DNA of 42,153 nucleotides, taken from contig BCIH01000003.1 of the NCBI GenBank assembly GCA_002897115.2, positions 624,196 to 666,348 of the forward strand. Reading direction: 5' to 3'. The DNA comes from Prototheca cutis (taxonomy: Eukaryota > Chlorophyta > Trebouxiophyceae > Chlorellales > Chlorellaceae). Each line of letters starts with the position of its first letter. Positions within the stretch are counted from its first letter, which is position 1. The notes under the pieces were generated by a model. The model did not search any database, was not told the DNA's origin, and was given only the letters and a program-made list of their open reading frames with translations. The position numbers and the translations under genes were made by a program. Below are positions 33,342 to 42,153 of the stretch, piece after piece.

Positions 33342-33363
33342 CCCCCCCCCCCCCCCCCCCCCC
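33342..33363. repeat. C22 homopolymer
   Basis: Uninterrupted C run just downstream of the pyruvate kinase stop. Confidence 0.95.
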
Positions 33364-33556
33364 AACACCACCCCACCCCACCCCACGCACAACATTGATG
33401 GTTTTCCTATCCGGATGACAATGCCAGGCCCCCCCTGCTCTCCTGTTGGTGTGCATGCCAACGCTTCAGCGCCCTGAGAAATCCCACCTTGGCAAGCGGA
33501 CCGCCTCCTTTTGACATCCTCCTCTTCCCTGAAATAGATCGTTTCTCCAGTGATGA

Positions 33557-33561
33557 TTACA
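33557..33561 (-). terminator. TGTAA polyadenylation signal (candidate)
   Basis: TGTAA on the minus strand, 236 bases after the prefoldin stop. Confidence 0.4.
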
Positions 33562-33796
33562 GGGGCACACATGAGTGTGGGGGGGTAGAACAGGACTGAT
33601 ACGCAACACGCAGACCGGAGCATCTGACATGGTAGGCAGGCTGCATGATGGCAGGAAACGCTGCGGGCGCATTGGGCTTGCGAGTCACCTGGGCTGGGCC
33701 CTTGAATGGGGAACGATGCCGCAGTCGAGTTGTTTGCATCCTCGCCATACATGTCCAGGGCTTCATGCTCTTGGCTCTTGGACCAAGCGCGTCGGG

Positions 33797-34442
33797 TCAT
33801 CGCGCGCCCATGAGCTCTGTCAGCTCCTTGCGGAGCGCCTCCTGCGTCGACACCAGCGCGTCTCGGCTGGCAGTCACGCGCTTGAGCTCCGTGTCACAGG
33901 TCTTGACGTTGGCCTCCAGGTGCGTCATGATCTCAGCCTTGGGCTGGAAAAAATAGCTGCACAGCGTGGTTACTTGGGCGCGGTCGGCGGTGCACAGGGG
34001 CTGGAGCCGGGACGGGCCCGCGTGGTTGTCGAGTTCCTGTAGTCCAGGCATGCAGAACACCCACACACAGTGGAGCCCTAGTCCCCAATCATGCATACCA
34101 CCCAAAACACTTACGCTCTGCCGATGCCACGGTAGCACGGGGTGCTGTCTGGCAGACTGTCCAGCTGGGAGGCCGTGATGGCGGCACGCCGCAGGGACAC
34201 CTCGTTCTGGCGCCGCTGGGACTCCAGCTGCACAGAGAGCGGGTGATCCAGGTGGCTTCAGCTCGCAACTCAGGGAAGAGTGACGCTCAATGTCATGCCA
34301 TGCCTGGCCAAGGCAACAGCTCTGGGCACCATCGCCGCTTTGGCAGGCCCTGGGCATCACCAACCTGCTTCAGGAAGCCGTTGTTGGCATCAAACTTGGC
34401 CTTGAGTTCTCTGATCGTGCTTGTTTTGTCCTCGTCGGCCAT
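33797..34442 (-). CDS. PFD1: Prefoldin subunit 1
   Basis: Exons 34442..34365, 34227..34115 and 33956..33797, all GT-AG and phase-consistent, give 116 aa. PFDN1 is a beta-type subunit of the hexameric prefoldin chaperone, which delivers unfolded actin and tubulin to CCT. The protein has two coiled-coil arms (about residues 8-45 and 75-112). Between them is the beta-hairpin turn, where 'CYRGIGRAYFFQPKAEI' matches the family's Y-x-G-(I/V)-GR-x-(F/Y) signature. The end reads 'TQEALRKELTELM'. The length agrees with human PFDN1 (122 aa). It diverges from the NDUFB2 gene. Confidence 0.88.
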
Positions 34443-34857
34443 GGCAGCCCAGACTGGACCAAGCGCCGGGTGATGGAGGCCGGTTCAGTGGTGAATCCGC
34501 ACCACCAGAGGACACCGCTTGACCGTGGATCAAGGGGCACAGGGCCAGCCTGTCGGGTGGGCTCTGAGGATGTCAAAGTCCAATCAATTAAAAACCAAAT
34601 ATGATGACGCTGACCAGGCGCGCAAGGTACGCTTTCTGTGGTGAGAGCCAGTTGTCCTGACCGCGACGCCGACGTGGGCGCCTGTCTGGATCCCCACTCC
34701 CAGCACGGGGCCCCCGCAGGTCGGGAGAACCGCTCGGGTCATGCGCGAGTGTGCACTGCGCCGATAGCAAATCCCTGACTTGGAATACCTCATTTAAGTT
34801 TGCGAGGCCCTGCGCGGCACGGTCCCCTGGTGCTTAGGTAACCCCACCGTTCCTGCG
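34443..34857. promoter_or_regulatory. Divergent promoter region, PFD1 / NDUFB2
   Basis: 415 bases between head-to-head start codons. No gene is supported. One TGGGCT (site II-like) lies near 34557. Confidence 0.35.
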
Positions 34858-35535
34858 ATGTCCGCTCTGCGTCAGGTTGCCTCCCAGTTCCTGCGGGCGG
34901 GCGCCCGGTCAGCTGGGCGCACGCAAGGCTCCGGCGCAGTTGCTTCTCAGACTCGGAGTTTTGCGTCGGGTGAGGTGGAGGGGGTCCCTGTGCTCTGGTC
35001 CTGGATGGTCGTGCCACGGCAGTGGCCCTGCGCGACACTGGCCCGCACTCAACCCCGATTTGGCGCCCCTGTTGCAGGCCATGGGCACGGCGAGGAGGTG
35101 ACATACGCGGGCCTGACGCTCCACAAGGCGTCCAAGTGGCACATTGGCCTGGGCAAGGGCATGGCAGGGGTCATGTGGTGAGTGCGGGCTGTCCCTGTGG
35201 TGGTGCACTGCTTTATGGACGCTCTGGCCACCGGCTCCTGCTCAGAGGGTCCTGTGAAATCCCGCGCTCCCTGCAGGTTCTGGGTCTTCTACCGGTTCTA
35301 CAACGACTTTGACCACTTTGTGGTGAGTGGGGTCTTGGCTGGGGTGGCTGTTGGCAGCTTGGCCGGCATGCCGGACAACCTGCGACCTGCATGTCACTTC
35401 TTAAATGAGGTGCTCTGCCCGTGACATGACCAGTGCTCATCCCCACGACTGTCCCAAACCGCTCTGCAGTACGGCCCAGCGGCCCATTTGGAGCATGAGC
35501 TGCATGCGGATGCCCACGGCAAGGGCCACCACTGA
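34858..35535 (+). CDS. NDUFB2: Mitochondrial complex I subunit NDUFB2-like
   Basis: Four exons, 34858..34969, 35078..35177, 35277..35322 and 35470..35535, all GT-AG, give 107 aa. The first 37 residues are rich in Arg, Ser and Ala with no acidic residue ('LRQVASQFLRAGARSAGR'), a good mitochondrial presequence. The mature part has 'GHGHGEEVTYAGLTLHKASKWH', resembling the plant subunit's Thr-Tyr-x-Gly-(L/V)-T-(I/L)-H block. A single membrane segment 'GMAGVMWFWVFYRFYNDF' follows, and the end is His-rich ('HADAHGKGHH'). NDUFB2 is an accessory subunit of the complex I membrane arm. It is a short protein but the motif order is distinctive. Confidence 0.85.
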
Positions 35536-36891
35536 TGAGCCAAGGCAGCGCCGCCTATGCTGTGAGCGGAGTGTGCTTGGTCATGGCAGGCATAGAGGTC
35601 CGAACAAGGCAGAAGAATGCACTTGGTCTTGGGTATGCTGCTGCATGCCAACTTACCATTTTGTAAAAAACACCCAGTAGATCGTGGCAAGGGTTTATAC
35701 AGGAGAGAGCGATTCAGGAAGAGCCATCGGCAACCCTTTCGAATGGGCGGAGCACCGTCACAATGAATTCAGGCTGCAGGGAGGATCCAACTCACAACAT
35801 CCATGCCACAAGCACTTGATCGATGGGAATTTCAAGAACTTAATCAGACCCGTAGAGGAGTGGCCCATGTGGTAGCACCGCCTGAACTTGGACGGCATCT
35901 TAGCCATCATTGAGAGTTGGCAGCCCAGGTTTTCCAGGCCCAGGGTCTTTCCAGACCTGGGTGGTTCACCCACTTCTGCGCCGCAACCCCGAACCATGTC
36001 AGACCAACTGAGCATGCATCCACATAGAGCGTGGAGTCATGCCATGCAACAATAGGGCCCAAACGGTGCCCTGTGCATTGCCCACTGTGGACTTGATGCT
36101 GGCTCCCAGACTGAGCTGCCAACAAGCCATTGACTGCTCATTGCTTCCCTAGCCCTGACTAGGCACCACTTGATATGTACATGCAGGCGTGGCTGGGAGG
36201 CCTTCTTGTGGAATCCCCTCAGAACGAGCTTGGTTCAGGGTTTCCAGACTGCGTGTGGCCCAGTCCCCCACAGGGACCGCCGCCGTCGCGGATACGTGCC
36301 TGAGGCTGCCTGCCGGGAAACCTAAACAATTGCACATATGCAGCACCAAATTGTCCAATATATCATCTAACAAGGCTTTCATATTTGCTTCTGAGGTTAA
36401 CAAGCGCTGCAAGGACCTGTACGTGCCGTCTGGAAGGCACGACCTCCGGGGGTGCGCACCGCCAGCACTTCGAAGAGTGATTGCCCGCAAGTATGCTTCG
36501 TTCTGGCGGGGTGTTGTTCTTGTCTGGGTGTCGGATAAGCACCTTTGTGGTGCGGGATAAGGGTTTGCGGCACGGGGGACCGGAAGGGGTGAAACGGGGA
36601 TTGATTGCGGGACTGCCCCTTTCGAGACCGGTCCGACAAGATCTTCCCGCCAGCATCCGAGCGTCAGAGCTTTAATCACCGCAGGGCGACACTTACTGCT
36701 CTCTTTGCATGCCTGCCATGCAGTAGATGTTGTTATACATGTAAGCATTCCCTCTGTGGCACTCTGGGAGGAACGGTCGGATTACGGCCCTCACACCCTG
36801 CGGCCATTGCCGGCACAAAGGCACGCCCGGCAGCAGCGCGTCTGCTGGCCGTGATACCGTCGCATTGACACGGGAAATATTTCATTAGGGG
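35536..36891. other. Intergenic region upstream of the sigma factor gene
   Basis: About 1.36 kb. It holds the NDUFB2 3' UTR with TGTAA at 35662-35666 and an inverted repeat at 35924-35930/35955-35961. An unrecognised open frame on the minus strand (36149..36748) has no motif I know. No tRNA or small-RNA gene was recognised by eye. Confidence 0.45.
35662..35666 (+). terminator. TGTAA polyadenylation signal
   Basis: TGTAA 127 bases after the NDUFB2 stop, followed by an A-rich stretch. Confidence 0.55.
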
Positions 36892-39874
36892 ATGCAGGGC
36901 GCGCGAGTGAGCCCATGCGGCTCTCTGCGCCCTGGCCTCCGTCCCTTTCAAACCTACGGCAGGGATGTGGTGGCGCGACCCCTGCTGCGCCCTGGGCACC
37001 CCTCCCAGCCTGCGCACCGCCCGTCAGCCGTGGCGGAGGTTCCCGAGCTGGCCATGGCCCCCCCACTACACCTGACAGCACCGCTGGGCGGGGAGTGGGC
37101 CCTGTCGGCTGGCCGCACCCTGGGGCTGCCAACTGGCACTCCTGAGGACCGAGAGGTGCGGGCGGCCATGTACATGCTGATCCTCCATGTTCAGCTGGCG
37201 GTTGAAGCTGAGGAGGAGGAGGAGGAGGCCGATGCAGCCGCTGAAGCCGCCGCGGCAGAAGAGGCGGCCGCAGCCGCAGAGGCCGCTGCAGTTGCACAGC
37301 CCGCTGTGGCAACTGAACACTCATTTCTTGAACCTGCCTTCCCGTGCATCCTTGCTGAGCCAACCGTGCCCCCAGTCGTGGTCGAGCCACCGGTGGACCT
37401 TGTTCCCGCGACAGCTCCTGCAGCGGCCGTCGAGGCCGTGCCTGACGACATCCTGGACGACATGGACTTGCTTATGCGGGACCTACGAGATGTGGACACG
37501 GAGCTGCTCTCCTCTGTCCAGGCATTCGAACCCGAATCACTCAAAGTGCTTGGGGTACGTCGCGGGTGTGTGTGGTCGGGGAGTGCCTGTCAGGTTGCAG
37601 GGTTGCATGGGTGGGGGCCGGTGGGATGGAAAGTCTGGGCGGGCGTCCAATGCTTCTGTCTGTACGGCTGGCACAACGACTGTTTCTGTTGTGGTGGGCG
37701 TAATGGCAGAGGCAGTACTGCCTCCCCCTCCTGTCCCCCCATATGGCTGCTGCCTGTCAATGCCGTCCCCCCCCTTAAGTCTGATGTATTCTGCACTCCT
37801 GCAGAGCCACCAGCAAGCCCAGCTGAGGAAGCAGGTGCGGTCGGAACTTTGGAAAATGAAACGGCGGCGGCGAGAGGTGCTCCCCCGGGCGGCCAAGACC
37901 GACCCGCTGCACGGCGTGCCGCGGCGCGCAGATTCGCCCCGCGCCGCCTCCCCGGCCACCACGGCACCCCGGCCGCAGCCAACGGTTGTCTCGTCGCCTT
38001 GGCGACCCGCGGGGCCCGTCGCACGGCCGCCCATGATCACGGGAGGGCGGACCAGGCTCCGGCTTTCCACCAGCATCAACACTGCGGGATCCCCGAGTAC
38101 CACACCTGTGGTCGCGGAGGCTAGTTCTACGATGTGGGCACAGCCGACCATGCAATCGTCTTCGGGACCCACAGGTGGGCCGTTGACCCCAACGACACCA
38201 CCCATCAGCATGCCGGCGCCGCGACAGCCGAAGAGGGCCGCCAGTGCCCGCAGCGCACGGCTGGGCGGTCGCTTCGGGGCCCACGCAACCTCCACCTCTA
38301 CGACTGGGAGTCTGGCCGAGGAACCGTCGCGGGAGGCGGCGCCCGTGGCTGGCCTACGGCAGCTGATGCGGCGGCTGGCTCTCAACACCCCGTCCCCGAC
38401 GATGTGGTCTGCGCGTGGGCGTGGTAACGGCGCAGTGGCTCCAAAGCCCGTGGCTATGACCACCGGCGCCTCGGCGGTTTTTGCATCGGACGAGGAGCGG
38501 GCGTGGCTGCTTCGCGCCGAATCCAGCAGCTTGACGCGCCTGACGGCCAAGTTGCTGGAGCTGTTACGGAGCGGGAACCCCGACTGCATAGGCGAGCCCG
38601 CCACGCTGGGCATCTGGGTGGATGGCCAGCCAATTGTGGGGACGGCGTCCGCCGAGTCGCCGGGGCCCCGCCCCCGGCCCGCCCGGCCGCGGCGGTTGCC
38701 GCAGCGACGGGTAGGCCTGAGCTTCCGCCGCACCTGGCGCGAGCGGGGCCTGGCGCCGGTGGCGGCGCTGGAATGCATGGCCGCCGGCATTGCAAGCGGG
38801 AAGCTGCTCACCGCCGAGCAAGAGCGCGAACTGGCCTCGTTTATCCAGGCCCGTCGCGTGTGCCTGGCGACACGTGCCGCGCTCTCCGCGCTGCGTGCTG
38901 AAGCCGACCTTGCTCCTGCGGGAGTGGACGGTTGTGAGGCCGGATGTGGCGGTGAGGCTGGGAAAGAAGTCACGGTCAACGACGAGGTTGGCGCCACTCC
39001 CACCACAATCACAACCACCATTGCGATGGACTCCAGGGTGGACGACGAGGTCTGGGCTCGGGTGATGGATTTGTCTGTTTCCGAACTGCGTGAGGTGCTG
39101 TACGCAGGCGCAGCGGCGGCGGAGGCCATGGCCCGGTGCAACGCGCGGCTGGTGCACGCAGTGGCATCAAAGTACACGGGTCGCGGCCTGGCTTCGGCGG
39201 AGCTGGTGCACGAGGGCCTGTCGGGCCTGCGTCGCGGCGTGGTGCGGTACGACCCCGAGCGCGGCTTTCGCGTGTCGACGTACGTGGTGTGGTGGGTCCG
39301 GCAGGCCATGGGCACAGCGGCCTGGGAGCGGGGGTCCGGGGAGGCCGCGCCCCGCGCCGCGGCGCGCCTGCACCGCCGGCGCCTGGTGGCCGAGTCGGAG
39401 CTGCGCCTGCTGCTGGGCCGGCCGGCGACTCTGGAGGAGCTGTCCGAGGCCACGGGGGCGTCGGTCGCGCGGCTGGCGGCCGCCGCGGTCGCCATGGCCC
39501 CCGCCCGTGTGATGGACGAGCAGACCGCGGCCGCCGTAGCGGAGGCCGAGGAAGCACCCGAGGGCAGCGCAGGCACGACCACGAGCCCTGCGGCCGCTGC
39601 GGCCGCTGCACGGCACGCGCCATCAACGCGCGACCCGGCCCGCTCCGCGCTCCGCGTGCTGCGCCGGGCCAGGCTGGACGCTGCACTGGCGGCGCTGCCG
39701 CGGCGTGACGCCACGCTCCTCCGCGCGCGCTTTGGTCTCGACACGGGCGTGCGCGCGGCATTGACCGAGGCCGCGGGACCGGGCATCACGCGAGAACGCG
39801 CGCGCCAGATCGAAGCGCGCGCGCTCCTGCGCCTCCGAGACGCGGCCGCCGCGCTGGGCCTGGGCGCCGACTGA
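36892..39874 (+). CDS. SIG: Plastid-type sigma-70 RNA polymerase sigma factor
   Basis: Two exons, 36892..37554 and 37805..39874 (GT-AG, phase 0), give 910 aa. Sigma factors direct the bacterial-type plastid RNA polymerase to promoters. The conserved part is C-terminal. Region 2 (about residues 660-725) reads 'ARLVHAVASKYTGRGL', 'VHEGLSGLRRGVVRYDPERGF' and 'STYVVWWVRQAM'. Region 3 has 'RPATLEELSEATGAS'. Region 4 ends 'ITRERARQIEARALLRLRDA', the -35 recognition helix-turn-helix. The N-terminal 600 residues are low-complexity, including a Glu/Ala run near residue 105, and begin with an Arg/Pro/Ser-rich stretch compatible with a chloroplast transit peptide. It is longer than land-plant SIG proteins (about 420-570 aa). 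Plastid location is inferred from the family and the N-terminus. Confidence 0.92.
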
Positions 39875-41078
39875 CAGGCTGGCCGGCGGCGGTGGCACGA
39901 AATTTGGGCTGCATTCCAGAGATAATACTCAGTGGCCGAACAAGGGGAAAAAGGAGAGCGCTGGCACGCCACTCACCAGGCAATGCGACTGATGGCCGTT
40001 GCTGTCCGACACGATGATGGTCAGTTGGCGACGGAACATATATCATGCCCATCTTCTTCCTCTTCCCACCCCGGCCCTGGCCGCCGCTCCTGCGCCCATG
40101 CATTGCACATGTGCCTTTCTACCTTTCATCCCCCGCCTGGAACCCCAAAGGGTCATGCAACCCACTGGATCAGGAGCTCGCAGAGCTGAATAGTGGGACC
40201 TTGGCTGGGCAGGGGTTGTGCGCGTCAAGCATTGCTGTCCAGACTGGCGTCACATGCACGGCTGAGGGTCCAGAACAGTCAACGATGTTTACGTGGTGAA
40301 TTCATGAAAGTCATGGGATGGGGCCTGTGGCCCCTGACATTCCCTGGCCACAGCCCTGGTACCACAGGCCGACCCACCGACGCAGTTTTTCTTCACAGGC
40401 AAATCATTCATCCTCTCCGGCTATAGGACCATCTCAAGAAAATGCAAAGGTGTCGCGCGCTGTGGAATCCTCCTCGAGCAACGCGCACCGCAAATTCCAG
40501 CAGCATCCAAGCCCGAGGGAGCCATGCAGTTGCGCGTTGCGGACGCAGCTCCGTCGCCGTCAGCGTGTGTTTGCCGAGAAGCTTTTCCAGACGACGGAGG
40601 CTGCACGATATGCATGGCTGCACCCTTTTCACTTAAAAATGGATATTTTGCGAGCGCATTTCAACTCATATCTCAGCCAATGAGACAATGTCCGCCCGAG
40701 CTCCTGCGGGTAATTCGTCGTTGGCCGTGGGCCCAAGCAACTACGTGGCGTGTCCCGGCATGACATCCGGTATGGGGGGAAGAACGTGGGCCGAAGAAAG
40801 GCTGGGACTACTGCACTTCTGGGCCGTCATCAACCCCAATACAATTAGTCGGATTAAGCTATGGTTTGAACTGGATATCATGAGCGGTGCCCGAGGAAAC
40901 AATCCAGTTCGACGTTCACAATTTGAGCCACGTGCGCCCCATACCCTCGCCGGAGGAGCTGAGTAAACCGACCTCCGGACTTGGGCGAAGGGTAGAGTGA
41001 AGATTATATCAATCTCGGCTTTGAGAACCGCACAACATTTCCCCTATCCAAAGCGGATTTGGGCAAAAGGAGCACGGC
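39875..41078. other. Intergenic region upstream of the wall-protein gene
   Basis: About 1.2 kb. A 92-codon frame from ATG 40688 has no recognisable domain and is not called. The AT content rises towards the wall-protein start, as expected of a promoter. Confidence 0.45.
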
Positions 41079-42153
41079 ATGGGGATTCCCACCCGGCTCT
41101 TAGCCGTCCTGGGGGTTTCCCTCTGCGTCATTCAGAGCGCACAGGTGAGGCTACGTCCGCTGCGGGTCAATATATGCTATTTCCAACTGCATGTACTTAT
41201 CATATTCCAAACAAATTCCGCAGGCTGCGTGCGGGTCGACGTTCTTCTTCCTGCCGACCGTACGGTATGCGGAAGACGGGGGGAGATTCGGGGCGCTCGC
41301 CCACCTCTGCGCTGTGCGGCAGTGGTCATGCGAATCATGTGAAAGTCGCACTGTGTTGTTCGGTTGCACGCGGCTATGCGCCCACTTGAAGTAACCCTAA
41401 CGCTCTGTCCGCTGGTGGTTCGCAGGCTCAATGGCATCCTCTACGGGGTCTCCCTGTCGAGCGGGAGCGACTTCTGCAAGTAGGTTGTGACAGAGACTTG
41501 CGATTTCTTGGTTTCACTGGCCATGCTCCACAGTCACGAGGTCTATGTCCCCGTTGTGTAGGGCCAAGGGTTTTGCTGGCATTGGCTCCTTCAAGGCAAG
41601 CACGCTGAAGGATCTGGCGTATGCCCCGGGGATAGCTTCCATCAACCTGACCACGCGACAAGGGTGCAGCCAGGGTGCATGCTCGGTCCTCATCGGCATC
41701 GAGTGCCTGCCCAGCAAGAGCTCCAAGAAGTGCACGGCTGACGGCAACGGAAACATTGGCATCGGCAACACTGGCAAGAACAACTATGGGACAAACAACA
41801 AGGGCAACAACAACATCGGTGAGTGAGAAGCATGAATGGCATTGGCTGGGGTGTACCTTCGATGTCCCATCCTGATATCGGCCACATGACACTAATGCAA
41901 CTGCACTGGGCATTCGTACATATCGTAGGTTCCTTGAACGTGGGCAACAACAACTGGGGCACTAAGAACACGGGCAATGGCAACCATTGCAACAAGCTCA
42001 ACAACACCAAGAAGGCGGTGAAGTGCACAGACCTATCAAGCCCTCAGACGCTCCAGCTGTACCCCTTCCCACCGCCAAAGCGCCCCCCGCCTCCACCCAA
42101 GAAGAAGTCGCCACCTCCACCAAAGCGGTCCCCTCCGCCTCCGCCAAAGCGGT
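41079..42153 (+). CDS. Secreted Asn/Gly-repeat and Pro-rich cell-wall glycoprotein (3' end outside window)
   Basis: Exons 41079..41144, 41224..41264, 41426..41479, 41562..41818 and 41929 to the window edge are GT-AG and phase-consistent. The first exon is a signal peptide ('TRLLAVLGVSLCVIQSAQ' then 'AACG'). A Cys-containing globular part follows, with Cys in 'AACGS', 'DFCK', 'QGCSQGACSV' and 'IECLPS'. Next is a run of short Asn/Gly repeats ('GNGNIGIGNTGKNNYGTNNK', then 'GNNNWGTKNTGNGN'). After a linker comes a Lys-rich proline tract of PPPPK/SPPPP units, still open at the edge. This is a hydroxyproline-rich glycoprotein layout, so extracellular matrix or cell wall is likely. I do not recognise the N-terminal domain; it lacks a clear pherophorin signature. 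Confidence 0.8.

Larger units (their letters stand above)
33321..33796. other. Convergent 3' intergenic region
   Basis: This stretch lies between pyruvate kinase (+) and prefoldin 1 (-). It contains a C22 run and a minus-strand TGTAA, and no gene. Confidence 0.5.

Noticed and set aside
32040..33800. 586-codon open frame antisense to pyruvate kinase
   Set aside because: It mirrors the GC-rich codon use of the sense gene, has no recognisable domain, and lies across a gene whose identity is certain.
1316..34442. A protein quality-control cluster (E3 ligase, deubiquitinase, acyl peptidase, prefoldin)
   Set aside because: These genes are scattered among unrelated ones, on both strands and up to 30 kb apart. 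Such functions are common enough to co-occur by chance.
35924..35961. Inverted repeat CCCAGGT/ACCTGGG
   Set aside because: Only 7 bp with a 24-base loop; likely chance in GC-rich DNA.
36149..36748. 199-codon minus-strand frame upstream of the sigma factor
   Set aside because: No family resemblance and no supporting splice structure; it could be chance in a 1.36-kb gap.
37537..39972. 811-codon open frame antisense to the sigma factor
   Set aside because: Ser/Arg/Ala-rich chance frame caused by high GC at third codon positions; no motif, and it spans a well-supported gene.
40688..40966. 92-codon frame starting at an ATG upstream of the wall-protein gene
   Set aside because: No recognisable domain and biased composition; too short to support without transcript evidence.

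Overview
The window is nuclear DNA from a unicellular green alga. It is very GC-rich and gene-dense, with 16 protein-coding genes on both strands. Introns are short (mostly about 90-250 bases) and several transcripts carry a downstream TGTAA, the usual green-algal polyadenylation signal. A plastid-type sigma factor, an Alfin-family protein, a UPL3-type ubiquitin ligase and a hydroxyproline-rich cell-wall protein all point to the green lineage. Gene density and composition suggest a Chlorella/Auxenochlorella-like trebouxiophyte; this species-level guess is inference. I found no transposon, CRISPR array, rRNA or tRNA gene.

Left part (1-12.8 kb): about 1.3 kb with no recognisable gene; a giant HECT E3 ubiquitin ligase of the UPL3/TRIP12 family (+); a convergent intronless TPR protein (-); and, diverging from it, an ASNSD1-type asparagine-synthetase-like protein (+). 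Middle-left (13.6-21.6 kb): a GATA zinc-finger factor (+), converging on a Trabid-like OTU deubiquitinase with an N-terminal UIM (-), then an acylamino-acid-releasing enzyme (-). Middle (22.3-28.1 kb): an OB-fold nucleic-acid-binding protein (-), an Alfin-domain protein in which a Tudor-like domain stands where the PHD finger should be (-), the divergent LYR protein SDHAF1 (+), and ribosomal protein uS2/RPSA (-). Right part (29-42.2 kb): a ZIP metal transporter (+), pyruvate kinase (+), prefoldin subunit 1 (-), complex I subunit NDUFB2 (+), a 910-residue sigma-70 factor (+), and a secreted Asn/Gly-repeat and Pro-rich wall protein that runs off the right edge (+).

The neighbours are mostly unrelated housekeeping genes, as expected of a compact algal chromosome, and I see no operon-like system. 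Four divergent pairs share putative promoter regions (TPR/ASNSD1, Alfin-Tudor/SDHAF1, RPSA/ZIP, PFD1/NDUFB2). The most interesting points are the Alfin-Tudor architecture, the UIM-OTU architecture, two apparent GC-AG introns among 44 modelled, a (CA)13 repeat acting as the 3' splice-site tract in the peptidase gene, a GATA finger with unusual spacing, and the secreted wall protein. All exon models were built by eye from splice-site sequence, reading-frame phase and remembered family conservation; no alignment or transcript data were used.
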